A stretch of 64,000 nucleotides of DNA from Dromaius novaehollandiae. Taxonomy: Eukaryota; Chordata; Aves; Casuariiformes; Dromaiidae. Within the stretch, counting starts at the first letter, position 1; each line of letters begins with the position of its first letter. The stretch covers positions 66,659,601 through 66,723,600 of the forward strand of contig NC_088102.1 of the NCBI RefSeq assembly GCF_036370855.1, given 5' to 3'. Under the pieces are notes generated by a model that was not told where the DNA came from, ran no database searches, and saw only the letters and a list, made by a program, of their open reading frames with translations. A program made the position numbers and the translations under genes. Positions 1-10,600 of the stretch are shown here, one piece after another.

Positions 1-1600
1 TGTCCTGTTAAAAGCCGTTTCAGCTCTTGGATCCCACTTTCAGGGTAACGGCCATGTAGATGATGGCAGCGTAGGTCTTTGCAAGTTGATACTTTCCCTG
101 TGTGATTCAAAAATCAGTGAAATACAGGCATCAGAGCAGGTTTTGCTGGCATCTGGGTTGGAACACACTGAAATAATGAAGAATCACAAATCTCAGAGCA
201 GCTGTTTCAGGCTCTCTGCAAACTCAGGTAGACAAACCAGTCATACTTGCTTTATCTTCTTCTTTTCAGCCACCATTGCTAGAGATGCAGAGCGGCCCCT
301 TCCCGCTCCACACCACGGGGACTTTGGACTGATGTTCATCGGGACAGCAGCCTTGATGAGCAAATGTCCTCGCTCTGCTGCATATCTTCTTTGCTTGGCT
401 AGTAGGAGACATTGCTGTACTGGTTTATATTCAAGTCAGTTTTCCAAGCTCCTTTTCACAATGATGAGTGCTGACCATGCATTTTAATCTTACAATTTAA
501 ATTCTGAATAAAAAGCAAAGTGTCAGAGAATTTATGAGGCCATGGCTGTGAGAATTTGCTTCCTTGGAAAGGTCCAGAATATTGATAACCAAAAATATCC
601 TGGTTTCTGCTAACTACCTCCAGTTTTCCCTACAGAATTCTGAATTTTAATAGCCCACCACAGCCTGTCCTCTCAGAAAATACATCAGCATCACAGACCC
701 AGCTCATGTAAGCCAGTGTTGACTCATGCTAAAAAGAGAAAATGTGAGCACACTGTAATGGCTCACATCACTGAACATCGTAGTTGCTCTGACTGCTATC
801 AACAGCGAAGTGCTATTTGCGAAGTGCTGTTTCTCCTGAGCTGGTGGAGAAGCTGAGGAGTTAAAAGAAGTACCCAAGCTTGGCCCCACGATACACATCC
901 ATTGAAGACAAACACGGTCCTTTTCTATCCTACCCCATAAGACGACTTATAAGCTCAGGTCCTGTTGCAGACTTCGGCTGGAAGGTGTGAACACGATCAG
1001 CTGAACCATCTTGGCTAGCAAATGAATGGACAGCCCTAGCTGAAAACATTTCTGAGGACTTATTTTCCGTCATGGAAGACTGCCAATTGTTTGAAGCAGA
1101 ATATTTCACTGGGATTTACTGAAAATGTTTCTTGGTGTCCAAGACAGAGTTTCTAGTAGATCGACAAACAGAAGAGCCATGGTGTCCACAGCTGTCACCT
1201 GTAAAAGGCAGAGATTGCATCTTTAATCCCAAATAGGAATATGAGTGGGTACCTCTCAGATAAGGGAGGGAACCTGCCTTCAGTGGGTGAATGGGGAAAA
1301 GCTTATTTTTCTTAATGCAAAATTTCAAAAATTCTAATTTTGGCCCTGCACTGGGCTAAAACCATCATCCACCTTTTCCTGCAAAATGCGGATGTTGTTC
1401 CTCCCCCAGCCCAAGCCCTCGGTGCATGTCTCCAGCTCTGTGTTGCCCGGGCTGTGAGTGGGGCCTCAGATAGCCTTCACTGCAATAATGTGTTTTCTTT
1501 CTGCTAACACCTGACAGTGGCGTGGTCTCACTGACAACTTTGTCCCATTGCAGCATACTCGCTGAGGTGATATTAATCAAACATATTAACATGTTTGCCT
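1..1600. other. 5' flank of INS, no firm gene
   Basis: No conserved coding exon could be recognised here on either strand. The one gene-like signal is a pyrimidine-rich splice acceptor near 253-269 followed by a poly(A) signal at 507-512, listed separately. The rest is ordinary mixed-composition DNA. In birds and mammals the gene upstream of INS is usually tyrosine hydroxylase (TH) in the same orientation, but none of the known TH C-terminal protein sequence is visible, so any TH coding sequence must lie outside the window. Confidence 0.5.
270..530 (+). other. candidate 3'-terminal exon of an upstream transcript
   Basis: A polypyrimidine tract ending in TTTTCAG (acceptor AG at 268-269) is followed about 240 bases later by a canonical AATAAA at 507-512. 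This is the expected form of a last exon with its poly(A) signal on the + strand. The enclosed reading frame runs to a stop near 487 but resembles no protein I know. By synteny it could be the 3' untranslated part of TH. It could equally be chance, since both signals are short. Confidence 0.2.
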
Positions 1601-1682
1601 TTAATTTTGCACTTCAGAAACAGCTGTTGAGACAGACAGGCTGTTGGCCACCTCAATGCCAGCAGTACCTATTGCCAGCATT

Positions 1683-1900
1683 AGTGTAATCATTACAGCT
1701 GTAATAGCACCATTACCTCCTGCTAAAAGGGTTGCTGATGGCTCAGGACAGAGCTGCGGGGAAGCAAAAACAGGTCAGACGAAATGAGATGGAAACTGCA
1801 AACTGTTGCTTCTATCTTAACTTGCCTAAAGACCTGTTGATGCTACGTAGCAAGAACTTAATGTGCCCAAACAGCAAAAATTTTGGCTAGGGCGTCACTG
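1683..1900 (+). promoter_or_regulatory. INS: INS proximal promoter/enhancer elements
   Basis: Motifs of the kinds known in vertebrate insulin promoters cluster upstream of the INS TATA box. TAATCATTA at 1687-1695 is an inverted TAAT pair, followed by an E-box CAGCTG at 1697-1702 and further TAAT/ATTA cores at 1703-1715; these resemble A-box (PDX1-type homeodomain) and E-box (bHLH) sites. TGCTGATGGCTCAG at 1733-1746 resembles a MAF recognition element, the C1/RIPE3b type bound by MafA. GGCGTCA at 1891-1897, TGACGCC on the other strand, resembles the insulin CRE. A GCTAATG core near 1939-1945 could be the TATA-proximal A1 box. Factor identities are inferred from family knowledge; only the motifs are seen. 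Confidence 0.6.
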
Positions 1901-1951
1901 AGAAGGCGGGCTTCTGACTAGATCTTGTGTCATTTGGGCTAATGTAAAGCA

Positions 1952-1958
1952 TATAAAT
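1952..1958 (+). promoter_or_regulatory. INS: INS TATA box
   Basis: TATAAAT sits about 30 bases upstream of the inferred first exon, which ends at a perfect CAG/GTAAGT donor at 2047/2048. Vertebrate insulin genes have a TATA box and a short noncoding first exon, so spacing and context agree. Transcription should begin near 1980-1985. Confidence 0.75.
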
Positions 1959-1981
1959 ATGGGAAATGGAGGGTGGGGAAA

Positions 1982-2047
1982 TTGCTACCAAACAGTCTTC
2001 ACCTCCGGGAGCAAACTCCTCTCTATCGCTTGCTGATACTACTTCAG
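1982..2047 (+). other. INS: INS exon 1 (5' UTR)
   Basis: This short noncoding exon of about 66 bases lies between the inferred start site, 30 bases after the TATA box, and the donor CAG/GTAAGT, with GT at 2048-2049. It contains no ATG. Intron 1 runs 2048-2848 (801 bases) and ends in a pyrimidine-rich acceptor CCCCCAG. The 5' end is approximate; the donor is well supported. Splitting the 5' UTR by an intron upstream of the start codon is the usual vertebrate insulin arrangement. Confidence 0.7.
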
Positions 2048-2848
2048 GTAAGTCCGATTACCTCCTCTTAGCTTCTACCTGTGTTTTGTGAAGCTGTTTT
2101 CTCAAGTAGATGTAGCTGCTAGTGACGAGCGTTGGCTTGCTAGTCCAAGAAAATGAGGTCTTCTCGGGTCTTCGAGCACATGGTGTTGTTTTTGGGCCCT
2201 CATAAAGAGCAGCCCCTTATGACTTGGCACTGAGGGTTTTTCCCCTGAAGACGTCTGCTGATCTCTGCTCCCCTGGGCAGGCACATCAGAAGGCTCTTCC
2301 AGCACGCAGGCCCCCCTTCAGGAGCCCAGCCTCAGGGCTGAGCAGCTTTTGCCAGTGTTGATACATCCAAGATGTGAGCTCGCTCTGCAGTCTCTAACGT
2401 TAAGCCTGGCAGAGGCCCTCTGCATGCAGTCACAGATCCTGACTGGAAAAGGCACCTGGATTTTAAGCAAATTTCGCAGAGTCTCCCCGTGATGGCACCG
2501 CCCCAGAGCTCTGAGCTGGGGGTGGGATGCAGGGCAGCTCCTGCTGCTGGTTTTCCCATACGCAGGCAACTGGGGCCCAGTCTGGCTAAGTGAGCAGGGA
2601 GGGCAGGACTGACAGGAGCATATCGGTGGATACAGACTGTTGGCTATAATTATTAGTCATTTACTATGACTTGCAAAGCCTGATGCATAAAGCTGTCCTG
2701 ACATTTCCCGCCAGATGATCTTCAGAGGGTCCATCTGCTTCTTTGGTCTCAGGTTTGTGCCAAAGGAGCTGAAGGGTGTGAGATGCCTGACGGCAACTTA
2801 ATTCTCCCTCTCAGGCCTCCCTGTCTCTCCTCTCCCTCCTACCCCCAG

Positions 2849-3052
2849 GTCTCGGCCCGGTTACCATGGCTCTCTGGATCCGATCCCTGCCTCTCCTAGC
2901 CCTTCTTGCTCTTTCTGGCCCTGGGACCAGCCAGGCAGCTGCCAACCAGCACCTCTGCGGCTCCCACTTGGTGGAGGCTCTCTACCTGGTGTGTGGGGAG
3001 CGGGGTTTCTTCTACTCCCCCAAAGCCCGGCGGGACGCTGAGCAGCCTCTGG
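2849..3052 (+). CDS. INS: INS exon 2: signal peptide, B chain, start of C-peptide
   Basis: The exon begins after acceptor CCCCCAG (AG at 2847-2848) with 17 bases of 5' UTR, then ATG at 2866. It encodes residues 1-62 and the first base of codon 63, ending at the donor GTAAGT (GT at 3053-3054). It holds the signal peptide, the whole 30-residue B chain, the RR convertase site and six C-peptide residues (DAEQPL). The frame read past 3052 without splicing ends soon in unrelated sequence, which supports this donor. Confidence 0.95.
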
Positions 3053-6000
3053 GTAAGTGCGGGCTCCCCAGCAGCCTGGCAAGGTGCCCTGCCAGCTCTT
3101 TCACTGTTCGGATGAGTTCTCTTCCAGCAGAAACTCACGTGCCATGTGCAGACACCTGGTGAAGATATTGCTCGGTCGTAACAAGCTGCTTCTCCCTCCA
3201 GCGTGGTCCATGACGAAAGAGGAGGCCCAGATATGCTAGAGGTGCCCTTCTGCACAGAGGGGAGGAGTGTGTGCAGCATAGGGACAGGGATTAATTACAG
3301 TAGTATGCTCCTTTTCTCTGGTGGCAACCAGGAGTCCAGCCACCGACTGTGACCACAGTTGTATAGTATGTGGTGTAAAAGGCAACGGCCTATCTTGGTC
3401 AGTGAGAGCAGTAATGTCCTCAATGGCAGATGCCAGGAATACCTTTAAAATACGAAAAGCACCATATTGCCAATGAAAAGCTCTTCAGGTTAAAAAGGCA
3501 GGTGGGAGGGCAGGCAGAGAAAGAGGATTTATGAGGCAGAAGGAATTGCCATTGAAAGCTTAAGCTTGTCTGCCGGTCTCTTGGAAACCATAGGCTGAAA
3601 ACAGCACCCATCTCAGCCTTGTGTGGCCATTGCATGGGCCTGGAAGTGATCATAGAAAATAAAGATGGAAAGAACTCAAGAAGCCCTCCTTCTGCTCCAG
3701 GGCAGGATCAGTTATCCCTGTATCGTTCCTGACCCATGCTTGTCTAGCGTGCTCTTTAAAACCTCCAGTGAGGAAGAGCCTCCTGCTTTCTGAAACTATC
3801 TGTTCCCATGCTCAGCTGACCTTCCTCTGGAAATGTTTCTCGCTAATAGCTAACCTGAATGGCCCTTGCTGTAAATTTTTCCTTGTGTTCTCCATAGTGG
3901 ACCTGGGGAAGGGTCTACTGCTTTCTTCTTTATAGTTTTCAAAATACTTGAAGACTGTTACCATGTCTAACTTCAATGTGCTCTCAGCTGAGCCCCCCCA
4001 ACTTCCCCAATCTGCCTTCTTAGGTCGTATTTTCTAAATCTCTGTCCATGAAAATCATTCTCAACATGGTCCACATCTTTTTTGAACTGTGGTGCCTGGA
4101 GAAGCGCACAGGACTCCAGCTGAGGCCTTACCGCCAAGTAGAGTGAAGAAGAAACTGGAAGAATGAAGTCACATGTTTTTCACCCAGTTTTCCTGCCTAT
4201 GCATGTGGTTTGCCTTTTTCAAAGCAGCACTGCCCTGCTGACTGGCAATGATTGTTGTTTCCCTGGGGTCCTTTGGCCCTCCCTTCCGATGTACCAGTGG
4301 TCCTTGAAGCACTGCCCATCCTTTGTCCTGTGTGCAGGACTGGCATCTTACCCAACTCTTGCTGAATAGCATCCTATCTTTTCAGAGTGTTTCTGTAGTT
4401 TGCCAAGGTAATATCGAGTTCTGATCTTGCCCTTCAGCAGCCTTGCAGCCCCCTACAGCTTTATACTGTCTCTCATTTCACGGCGGTAAATGGATTAGCT
4501 TGAGTATGTTGTGATGGAGTCAGTGTCCATCTCACCCTTTTTGTGTATAGCAGGTTAAGAAAACAAAAAGCTGACATTCTGCAAAACCAAAAGAGATGAG
4601 GTGGGTTTGTTTGTTTATTTTGCTTTTTTTTTAGTGGAGCAGTTGTTTTTGTAAATCAGTAGCAAGGAAAATGCAATTTTGCCAGGACAGAGATACTCTG
4701 CTCTCTGTCACCTGCCCTGCCCCCTGATGAACTAGACTGCGGGCCACCAAGGCAGGCGTTGCTGTCTAATCCCGCTCTGGAAGCTACTGGCTTCCAAACA
4801 ACTCTGGAGATTTCTGAACTTGTCCTAAATGCTTTATCTGAACTTTTTGTTTCTGGGAAATGGCATGTCCTGTGCTTCTCGGTTTCAGTTGTGATTGAGT
4901 CTGAACTCCAGAGGAGGTGCAAGCAGCGAGCAAATGTCTTCTATCAACAGTTAAATTTCAAAATTGGAAACAGATTTGTGGAAAAGAAACATAACAGTAA
5001 AAAACACAACTTCAGTGCTCTGTATCTGACGCTAATCTCCTTCCTGAGCTGTCACTTAGGAATGGTGTTTGGGGCATGGTGCCATACAGGGACCTATTGG
5101 AAATGCTGCCTTTCCATGGCTTGGTGAGCATCAGCTGGTGTAGGTGCAGGGACATCAGAGGTGGGAGCCAGAGGGCAAGAGCATTGCACAGGGACCACCA
5201 CCTTCCTTATGACGGGATGATCCTCAGACTGATTCCTGTGCCACCGCATCCTCTCCCTGGAGGCAGAGGAGTTCTCCACCAGCTGCATCCACCCACCACC
5301 AATAGCCACGTCCCCTACCCGGCTATCTCTTGGAAAAGCTGCTTTTACCGAACGCTTATAGGAACAGGGAAATCGGAAGACATAGAGAGACAGAACCTGT
5401 TTTTGTTTCATGACACACAATAGCGAGCTGTGTAAGGTCTCAGGCTCAAAATATTGCTTATGGTAACTGAAAATGCTCTGTGGCAAACTGAAGTCTTTTA
5501 CCCTTTTACTTCATCGTCCCCTGCAAAAGCCGGGGAGGCAGGATTCAGAGGGAAACGTGGCCTGCAACCCCCTCTGTGCTGAATCCCTGCCCCAGGTTCC
5601 AGCACTTAGTGTCTGAATGCGAATGTAGGTGGGATGAGGCGTTTTGGACAGCTGCCTTTGAACACTGTGTTTCCCATTCATATCCAGACACAGCCAGGAC
5701 CTGCAGTGCTCAAGCTGTAACGCAAGGATGATGTCTCTCTTGGGAGATGGGTACTCGCAGTTCCCCTTGGCTTCACGTCCTCTATAAATTCAGCAAGCAC
5801 ACTCCCTCCTCCATCTTCTGACTTGCTAATGGAGATTTTGAATAGCACCAGGCGCAGAAGAGACCCTCACCAAGTCCCACTCGTTTTAACCCTCTAGCTC
5901 AAAGATGATTATATCACCTTTATATCACCTACTCTGACTACAATACAGCTGTCCCACCCATCCTTCTCCCACCAAATAGCGGGTTCATTTGTGTCTGTAT

Positions 6001-7565
6001 ATGCATATACATCCATACATGTATGTGACTGGCCTGTGAAATAGTCTTAGAGGTCTTAGGAAGGTGAAGCAAGATAATGTCATAGAAGATAAGTAGCTGG
6101 TTTGCTGTGATTTTTTCTGAAAGGCCACATGGGCTATTTGATTTGTTTTTGATGTTACTGAAGACAATCACACATGGGTTTAAAGCTTTTTTTATCCAAT
6201 TCTCTAAATATTGTAGGAAGAATTTCATTAAGGCCAACCAATTTGAAAGATCTAAGAACTTTCTAGCTCTTTTTCCAGTATTTCAGCCTGAGCTAATACC
6301 TCTCTGTCACATGAGCTGGTTGTACTTACTATCTTCTCCCAGCTGACCTGAAGGATGAAGATGAGTAAATCATGAAATTTCCACTAGATATATCCTCCTC
6401 CATGAAATGTTGGAATAAATCTTTTCTAAGTTTTCCTCCCAGCACACTAACACAATGATTTCTTGTCACTCTTGGGTCTTGCTCATTACATTATGCTTTG
6501 GGGGCTTTGGGACTTTGCATCTTGTGCTATACTTTTATACTGCCCTAGAAACCGCATCTTATCCTCGCTTTCCATGCACTTTCTTTTTATATTGAAGTCA
6601 CTGAAGACCTCCTGATTTAGCCATAGAGCCCTCCCAAGCCCTGGAACAACTGTGGCTGTCAGGGGTTCTTTTCTTCCTGCAGGAAAATCACAGCTTTATT
6701 TTCTGTGTTTTCAGCGGGCAACTAAAACCTGAATGGTTTTCTTGACAAGTTTTCAAGTTCCCATCAGTAAATGACACATTTTGTTGAGTTTTGTGTCCAA
6801 ATACCCCAGTTTAGCGTTCCTTTTACAACTTGTCCCCAGCTGTGAGCACGGACACACACAAACACTTCTGCAATCGGCCCGAGGCTGCATCCCAGCAGCG
6901 AGCAGGAGCAGGCTGTTCAGAACCAGCTGGGAAACGCGTCCAGCCCTGGGACGAACCCTTCCCTGCGGTCCCACGGACGTTGCCACTGTTTGCTCCGGCT
7001 TCCAGGAGAACGGCTCGCTGCCCAAGGGGGGCTGCACTTCCAAGCAGCTTATCCCTGCGGAGCAGGCAAGCCCATTTTATTTTATCATCTTATTTACTAG
7101 CTGCTCACTCCGGGGAGGGTACAGGGTTTCTTTTCCTCTCCACATGGCTGCCTCGGCAAAACCTCTGCGTCCCTTTGTCCCTCGCGCTGCCAATGTCCAC
7201 GCAGCTTGGCTGCTTTCACGCACCGTGGGATTCTTTCGGGAGAGGAGACACAGAGCCCGAAGGTGCTACAGACAGCATCGGCACGGGGAAATCTTTGCCA
7301 TGGTCCGCCCATTTTCCAGCCCACTCTGGCCAATCCTGGTGTCCATAAGGGGGGGGCCTCTGCAGAGCTCGACAGCAAGCGCTGATGTTGCATGGAGTCC
7401 ACAGCTTATCATTTTTTTTTCCTGGCAGTGAGCGGGCCATTGCGTGGCGAGGCTGAAGAGCTGCCGTTCCAGCAGGAGGAATACGAGAAAGTGAAGAGAG
7501 GAATTGTTGAGCAATGCTGCCATAACACGTGCTCCCTCTACCAACTGGAAAACTATTGCAACTAG
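2866..7565 (+). CDS. INS: preproinsulin (two coding exons)
   Basis: Joining 2866-3052 and 7429-7565 gives a 107-residue preproinsulin, the same length as in chicken. Insulin is the secreted pancreatic beta-cell hormone that lowers blood glucose through the insulin receptor. Residues 1-24 form a hydrophobic signal peptide ([16 protein letters not shown]...). B chain 25-54 ([11 protein letters not shown]..., ending SPKA), RR cleavage site 55-56, C-peptide 57-84, KR 85-86, and A chain 87-107 ([10 protein letters not shown]...YCN). All six cysteines are present: 31 and 43 in B; 92, 93, 97 and 106 in A. The start has a strong context (ACCATGG). The intron between the coding exons is phase 1 and splits a valine codon in the C-peptide, as in other vertebrate insulins. 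A and B chains match chicken as I recall it; the C-peptide differs at a few sites. IGF2 follows downstream in the same orientation. Confidence 0.97.
3649..4480 (-). mobile_element. old CR1-family LINE fragment in INS intron 2
   Basis: Read on the + strand this matches, from memory, the reverse complement of the 3' region of sauropsid CR1 LINEs. It opens with the ATCATAGAA terminal motif followed by a purine-rich GGAAAGAACTCAAG stretch. Then come segments resembling ctccagtgatggag, tacttgaagactgttaccatg and ggcgcccagaactgg...ctccagctgaggcct, in the expected order. It is heavily diverged with many indels and has no intact reading frame. Orientation is opposite to INS. The right edge is approximate; similarity fades at the CAGCTTTATACTGTC segment. 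Confidence 0.7.
5765..6240 (-). mobile_element. second CR1 fragment in INS intron 2, collinear with the first
   Basis: The similarity to antisense CR1 resumes here, at about the point in the element where the fragment ending near 4480 stops. Recognisable parts include a block like tataaattcagcaagcacactc, then gattttgaatagcaccaggc and ccaagtcccactcgt. Near 6100-6165 there is a stretch like gctggtttgctgtgattttt followed by tctgaaaggccacatgggct. It codes for part of a decayed reverse transcriptase on the minus strand. Edges are approximate and divergence is high. Confidence 0.55.
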
Positions 7566-7670
7566 CAGAGAGGCCAGCAGTGGGGAGACGTGGGTGAAAG
7601 GGAGAAACATGCACTTATGCTATTGCACCTTCAAAGCAGTTGAATAAATGTTGTGAATCTGTTCAAAGCA
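7429..7670 (+). CDS. INS: INS exon 3: C-peptide, A chain, 3' UTR
   Basis: The exon starts after CCTGGCAG with the last two bases of the split valine codon. It encodes the rest of the C-peptide ([21 protein letters not shown]), the KR cleavage site and the complete 21-residue A chain. The stop codon TAG is at 7563-7565. About 100 bases of 3' UTR follow, ending some 20 bases after the AATAAA at 7643-7648. Relative to the chicken C-peptide I recall, Gly-Val is replaced by Glu-Glu in the middle, making the peptide more acidic. Confidence 0.95.
7643..7648 (+). terminator. INS: INS poly(A) signal
   Basis: A canonical AATAAA lies 78 bases after the INS stop codon and is followed by a TG-rich stretch (TGTTGTGAATCTGTT), as expected of a cleavage and polyadenylation site. 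The transcript should end near 7665-7670. Confidence 0.85.
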
Positions 7671-10600
7671 TTGTGCCATTTAATGCATCCATCTCTGGGG
7701 ACAGGGGCCATTAGCATTTATATCAGGAGTTTCTTGTCTGTGCCCTGGTAAGGCAGTTTTAAAAGGTACCAGATATGCCTGGAGCCACCCATCATTTAAC
7801 ACCGTTTTTCTGCCATCCATATGAACTGCCTGGGACTTAGGGAGGAGGATCACACAGCGCTGAAGCGGGTATGCAGAGCACCACAGTATCCCTGGTGCCT
7901 CGTGGATGAGTTGGAGGGCAGAAAGACCTGAATGAGGCTTATCTTTCTAGGGAAATATTACTAAGGAATAGCTATGGAAATTTCATGCTGACCAGCTTCC
8001 TGAAGTTCACAGCCCAAATATAGAAAGGCAGTTGGGAAACTGAACTTCCTCAGATACAAGACGGAAATAGTTCAGATTAAGCAAAGAATTAAGTCATCTG
8101 TTAATTGTACAGAGAAAAATCATGGCCAACTGCCATGACCGGTTTACAAAGTGTATCCAGTTCTCTCCTCCGTTTGCCAGTGGCCCAAGCAGGGTCCTTT
8201 AACAGGATGTGCTTGTCATTCACAAGTATTTGACAAATCATGTATAGAAAGCAGATTTCAGCCAAAAGGAGTTTCCCTGAGCTGTCTGCCGCCGGCACAC
8301 ATTGATTGCTGTCGATACTAGTGGCTGAGCTGTGGTGCATGCAGCCCACGTAGCGGCTGCTGATGCTCGAGCGGGGTAATGCTGTCTGCTGGACCAGCTT
8401 GTTCCTCTCTTGTTTTTGCACCCACAAGTCCAGCTTTCCCTGTCTCCCCTGCTTTAATGGAGCGAGGCTGTGTATCCCGCGCTGGGAGTGCTCTGACACA
8501 TGCAGGTCCCTTCTCAACCCCCACCTTTGTCATGCCCGGCTGGTAAAATGTGCCACAAGGTACCTTGCCTTGGTGCCTTCCCTCCTGGGGGTTTATCCCT
8601 GTCAGGTTTATCCCTGAGTTTCATTTGCATTATTTTGCATTAGGAGAACAGAGGCTTTTAGAAACACTCTCCCAAGAGTGCGGTCTCCTCTGCTGTGAAG
8701 CAAAGCCAGCCTTGAGGAACTGGAGATTGCCGATAACCAGGAGCTTCATGGCAGTGTCCATGCCCCTGCAGCCACGCACAGCCTGGGAGAGGGGACAGCG
8801 GCGGTCCGGGCTGAATTTTCCTGGTGGCAGCTTTTGAAAGCCAGTCTGGAAAGACACTGTGGTTTCAACAGCCTCTGCTGCCACTGGAGCCCTGCGGATG
8901 GATGCTGCCTTTCTGGTCCCTCCCAGGAGTTCAGCTCCTGCTTCCGTCGTGAGCGCAGATCCGGTGAAACTGCTGCAAGCTGCAAGGCTAGAGGAGCAGA
9001 GCAGCCACCTGTCCGGGCTGCACAAGGAGAGCTGCCAGATGACCCTCCATATGGTCTCCCTCATGCTGCAGGAGAGCCTCGTGCGTGGCACCTCTCCTCC
9101 AGCTGCCAGACCACTCTGTCCGTGTGCTTCTCCCCTCTGCCCACCCCTCTCCCCCCCCACCCCCCACCCCTTTGCCCAGCCCTGCTGCATATTTCCAGCA
9201 GCAGCGCCTGCAGCTGGACAGGGAGCCCTGGGCCAAAATTTTGTGGTTAGGAAAGCATGGCAAGAAGTTTGCTGTTTCCAAGTTACTCGGCTCCCGCCAA
9301 GCCTCGCAGTGTATCGCTCTGGTGGTTTCTAAAGGACACCCCCCAGAAGCGCTGCTTCTAGCTGTGCTAGTGCTCCATGAGATCACCAGGATTTGTGTTA
9401 TTTCGGTAAAAATACCAGAGCTATTGCTCATGGTAAAGCCATGGTTATATTTAGGCATGCAATGGGGTTCCAGCAATTCCACACGCTCCATCAGCCCCAA
9501 GGAAAACAGCCCTGAGTCCAGAGGCAGGGAGGAAATACAGCCACTAAGCCCACTTGCAAGGTCTGGAGGGGAAAGCACGTCTGAGGAGAGGAACACGGCG
9601 TGCGCCAGGTCTTCCTCGTGGGGCATTGCTCGGCGCTGCAGCTGGAAACCCAAGACCTGCTGGAGGCCAGTCTGGGACCAGGACCCATGTCAGCTAGGGC
9701 TGCAGTCCTGGAGGGAGGTGCCTGCCAGCGGTCTGCTCACGGGCCCGCGAAAGGCAGGCAGGCAAAGAGGCCCTGTCATCAGGAGGCAGATTTGCTGAAC
9801 GTACTTCTCTGGCACTGGCTGAAAAGGCTGGGAGTCCTGAAAACGGAAGAGAAGGAGATGGTGTAGGAGGGGGCATGGTCTCGAGTGCCTGACTGCTGGA
9901 CTGATATTAGCGCATTTTCAAATGCTGTATGGTAGAGACGGAAACAGCTGGGAGAGGGGGGTATAGTCAAGTCCCGTGGAGATACCGCTGCCTTTCCCTT
10001 GGCTCTGGACGGATTATGCTCTCCTCTTACAGAGGACTCTCAATCTACTGTTCTCCAGCACCTGAAATTACTTTGCTGTATATTTAGAGCACTTGTGCTC
10101 AGCAAGGTTGAGTGAAATATCAGTGTCTGGACAGAAAAGGTTTCATAACCGCTTTTATTGAATAAGCTGGTGACTTTTATAGGAGAGCACCGGCAGAGTT
10201 AGCACTTCTGCAGATTCTCAAGAGCACCCAGTATTTTGCTTTGGTCCCTCCTGCCAGCCACTGGAGAGAGAAGGGACGTTTCTTGCGCATATCCACACTA
10301 CTGTTGCTGTAAGTATACTCGTCTAGCTAAGACGAGAGGAGGGTCTTCCTTTCTACTAACTCATTGCATTTCAGATGGCTTGGAGCCAGCCCCACAGCTG
10401 TTAGATACCAGGTGAATAAATGACATGAACAAGTATCTAGTACTTTCACTGTTTTACACGCAAAAACCCAAACACCCTTCAGTGACCCAGATGGCAAAAG
10501 AAGTGTGTGACAGAACCAAGAACTGAACCCAAGGAAGATGACAAAGTTAGAAATTTTCTAAGGAGGACTTTTTCTTTGTTTTGTAAAAAAACTGTTTTTA

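Larger units (their letters stand above)
3053..7428 (+). other. INS: INS intron 2 (4376 bases)
   Basis: The intron runs from donor GTAAGT to an acceptor preceded by a T-rich tract and CCTGGCAG. It is phase 1. Much of its 5' half is old antisense CR1 LINE sequence, in two blocks listed separately. About 1.3 kb (4481-5764) between the blocks shows no feature I can name. The last 700 bases have several open frames but no conserved protein, so I see no nested gene. Confidence 0.85.

Noticed and set aside
1-85. Minus-strand reading of the first bases as a terminal coding exon (KTYAAIIYMAVTLKVG)
   Set aside because: An acceptor-like CACACAG lies at the right place and the frame ends in a stop, but the peptide matches nothing I know and all three frames are open over this short stretch.
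8630-9798. Overlapping open frames of 140-240 codons on both strands
   Set aside because: They overlap each other, have no splice or promoter context and no resemblance to known proteins.
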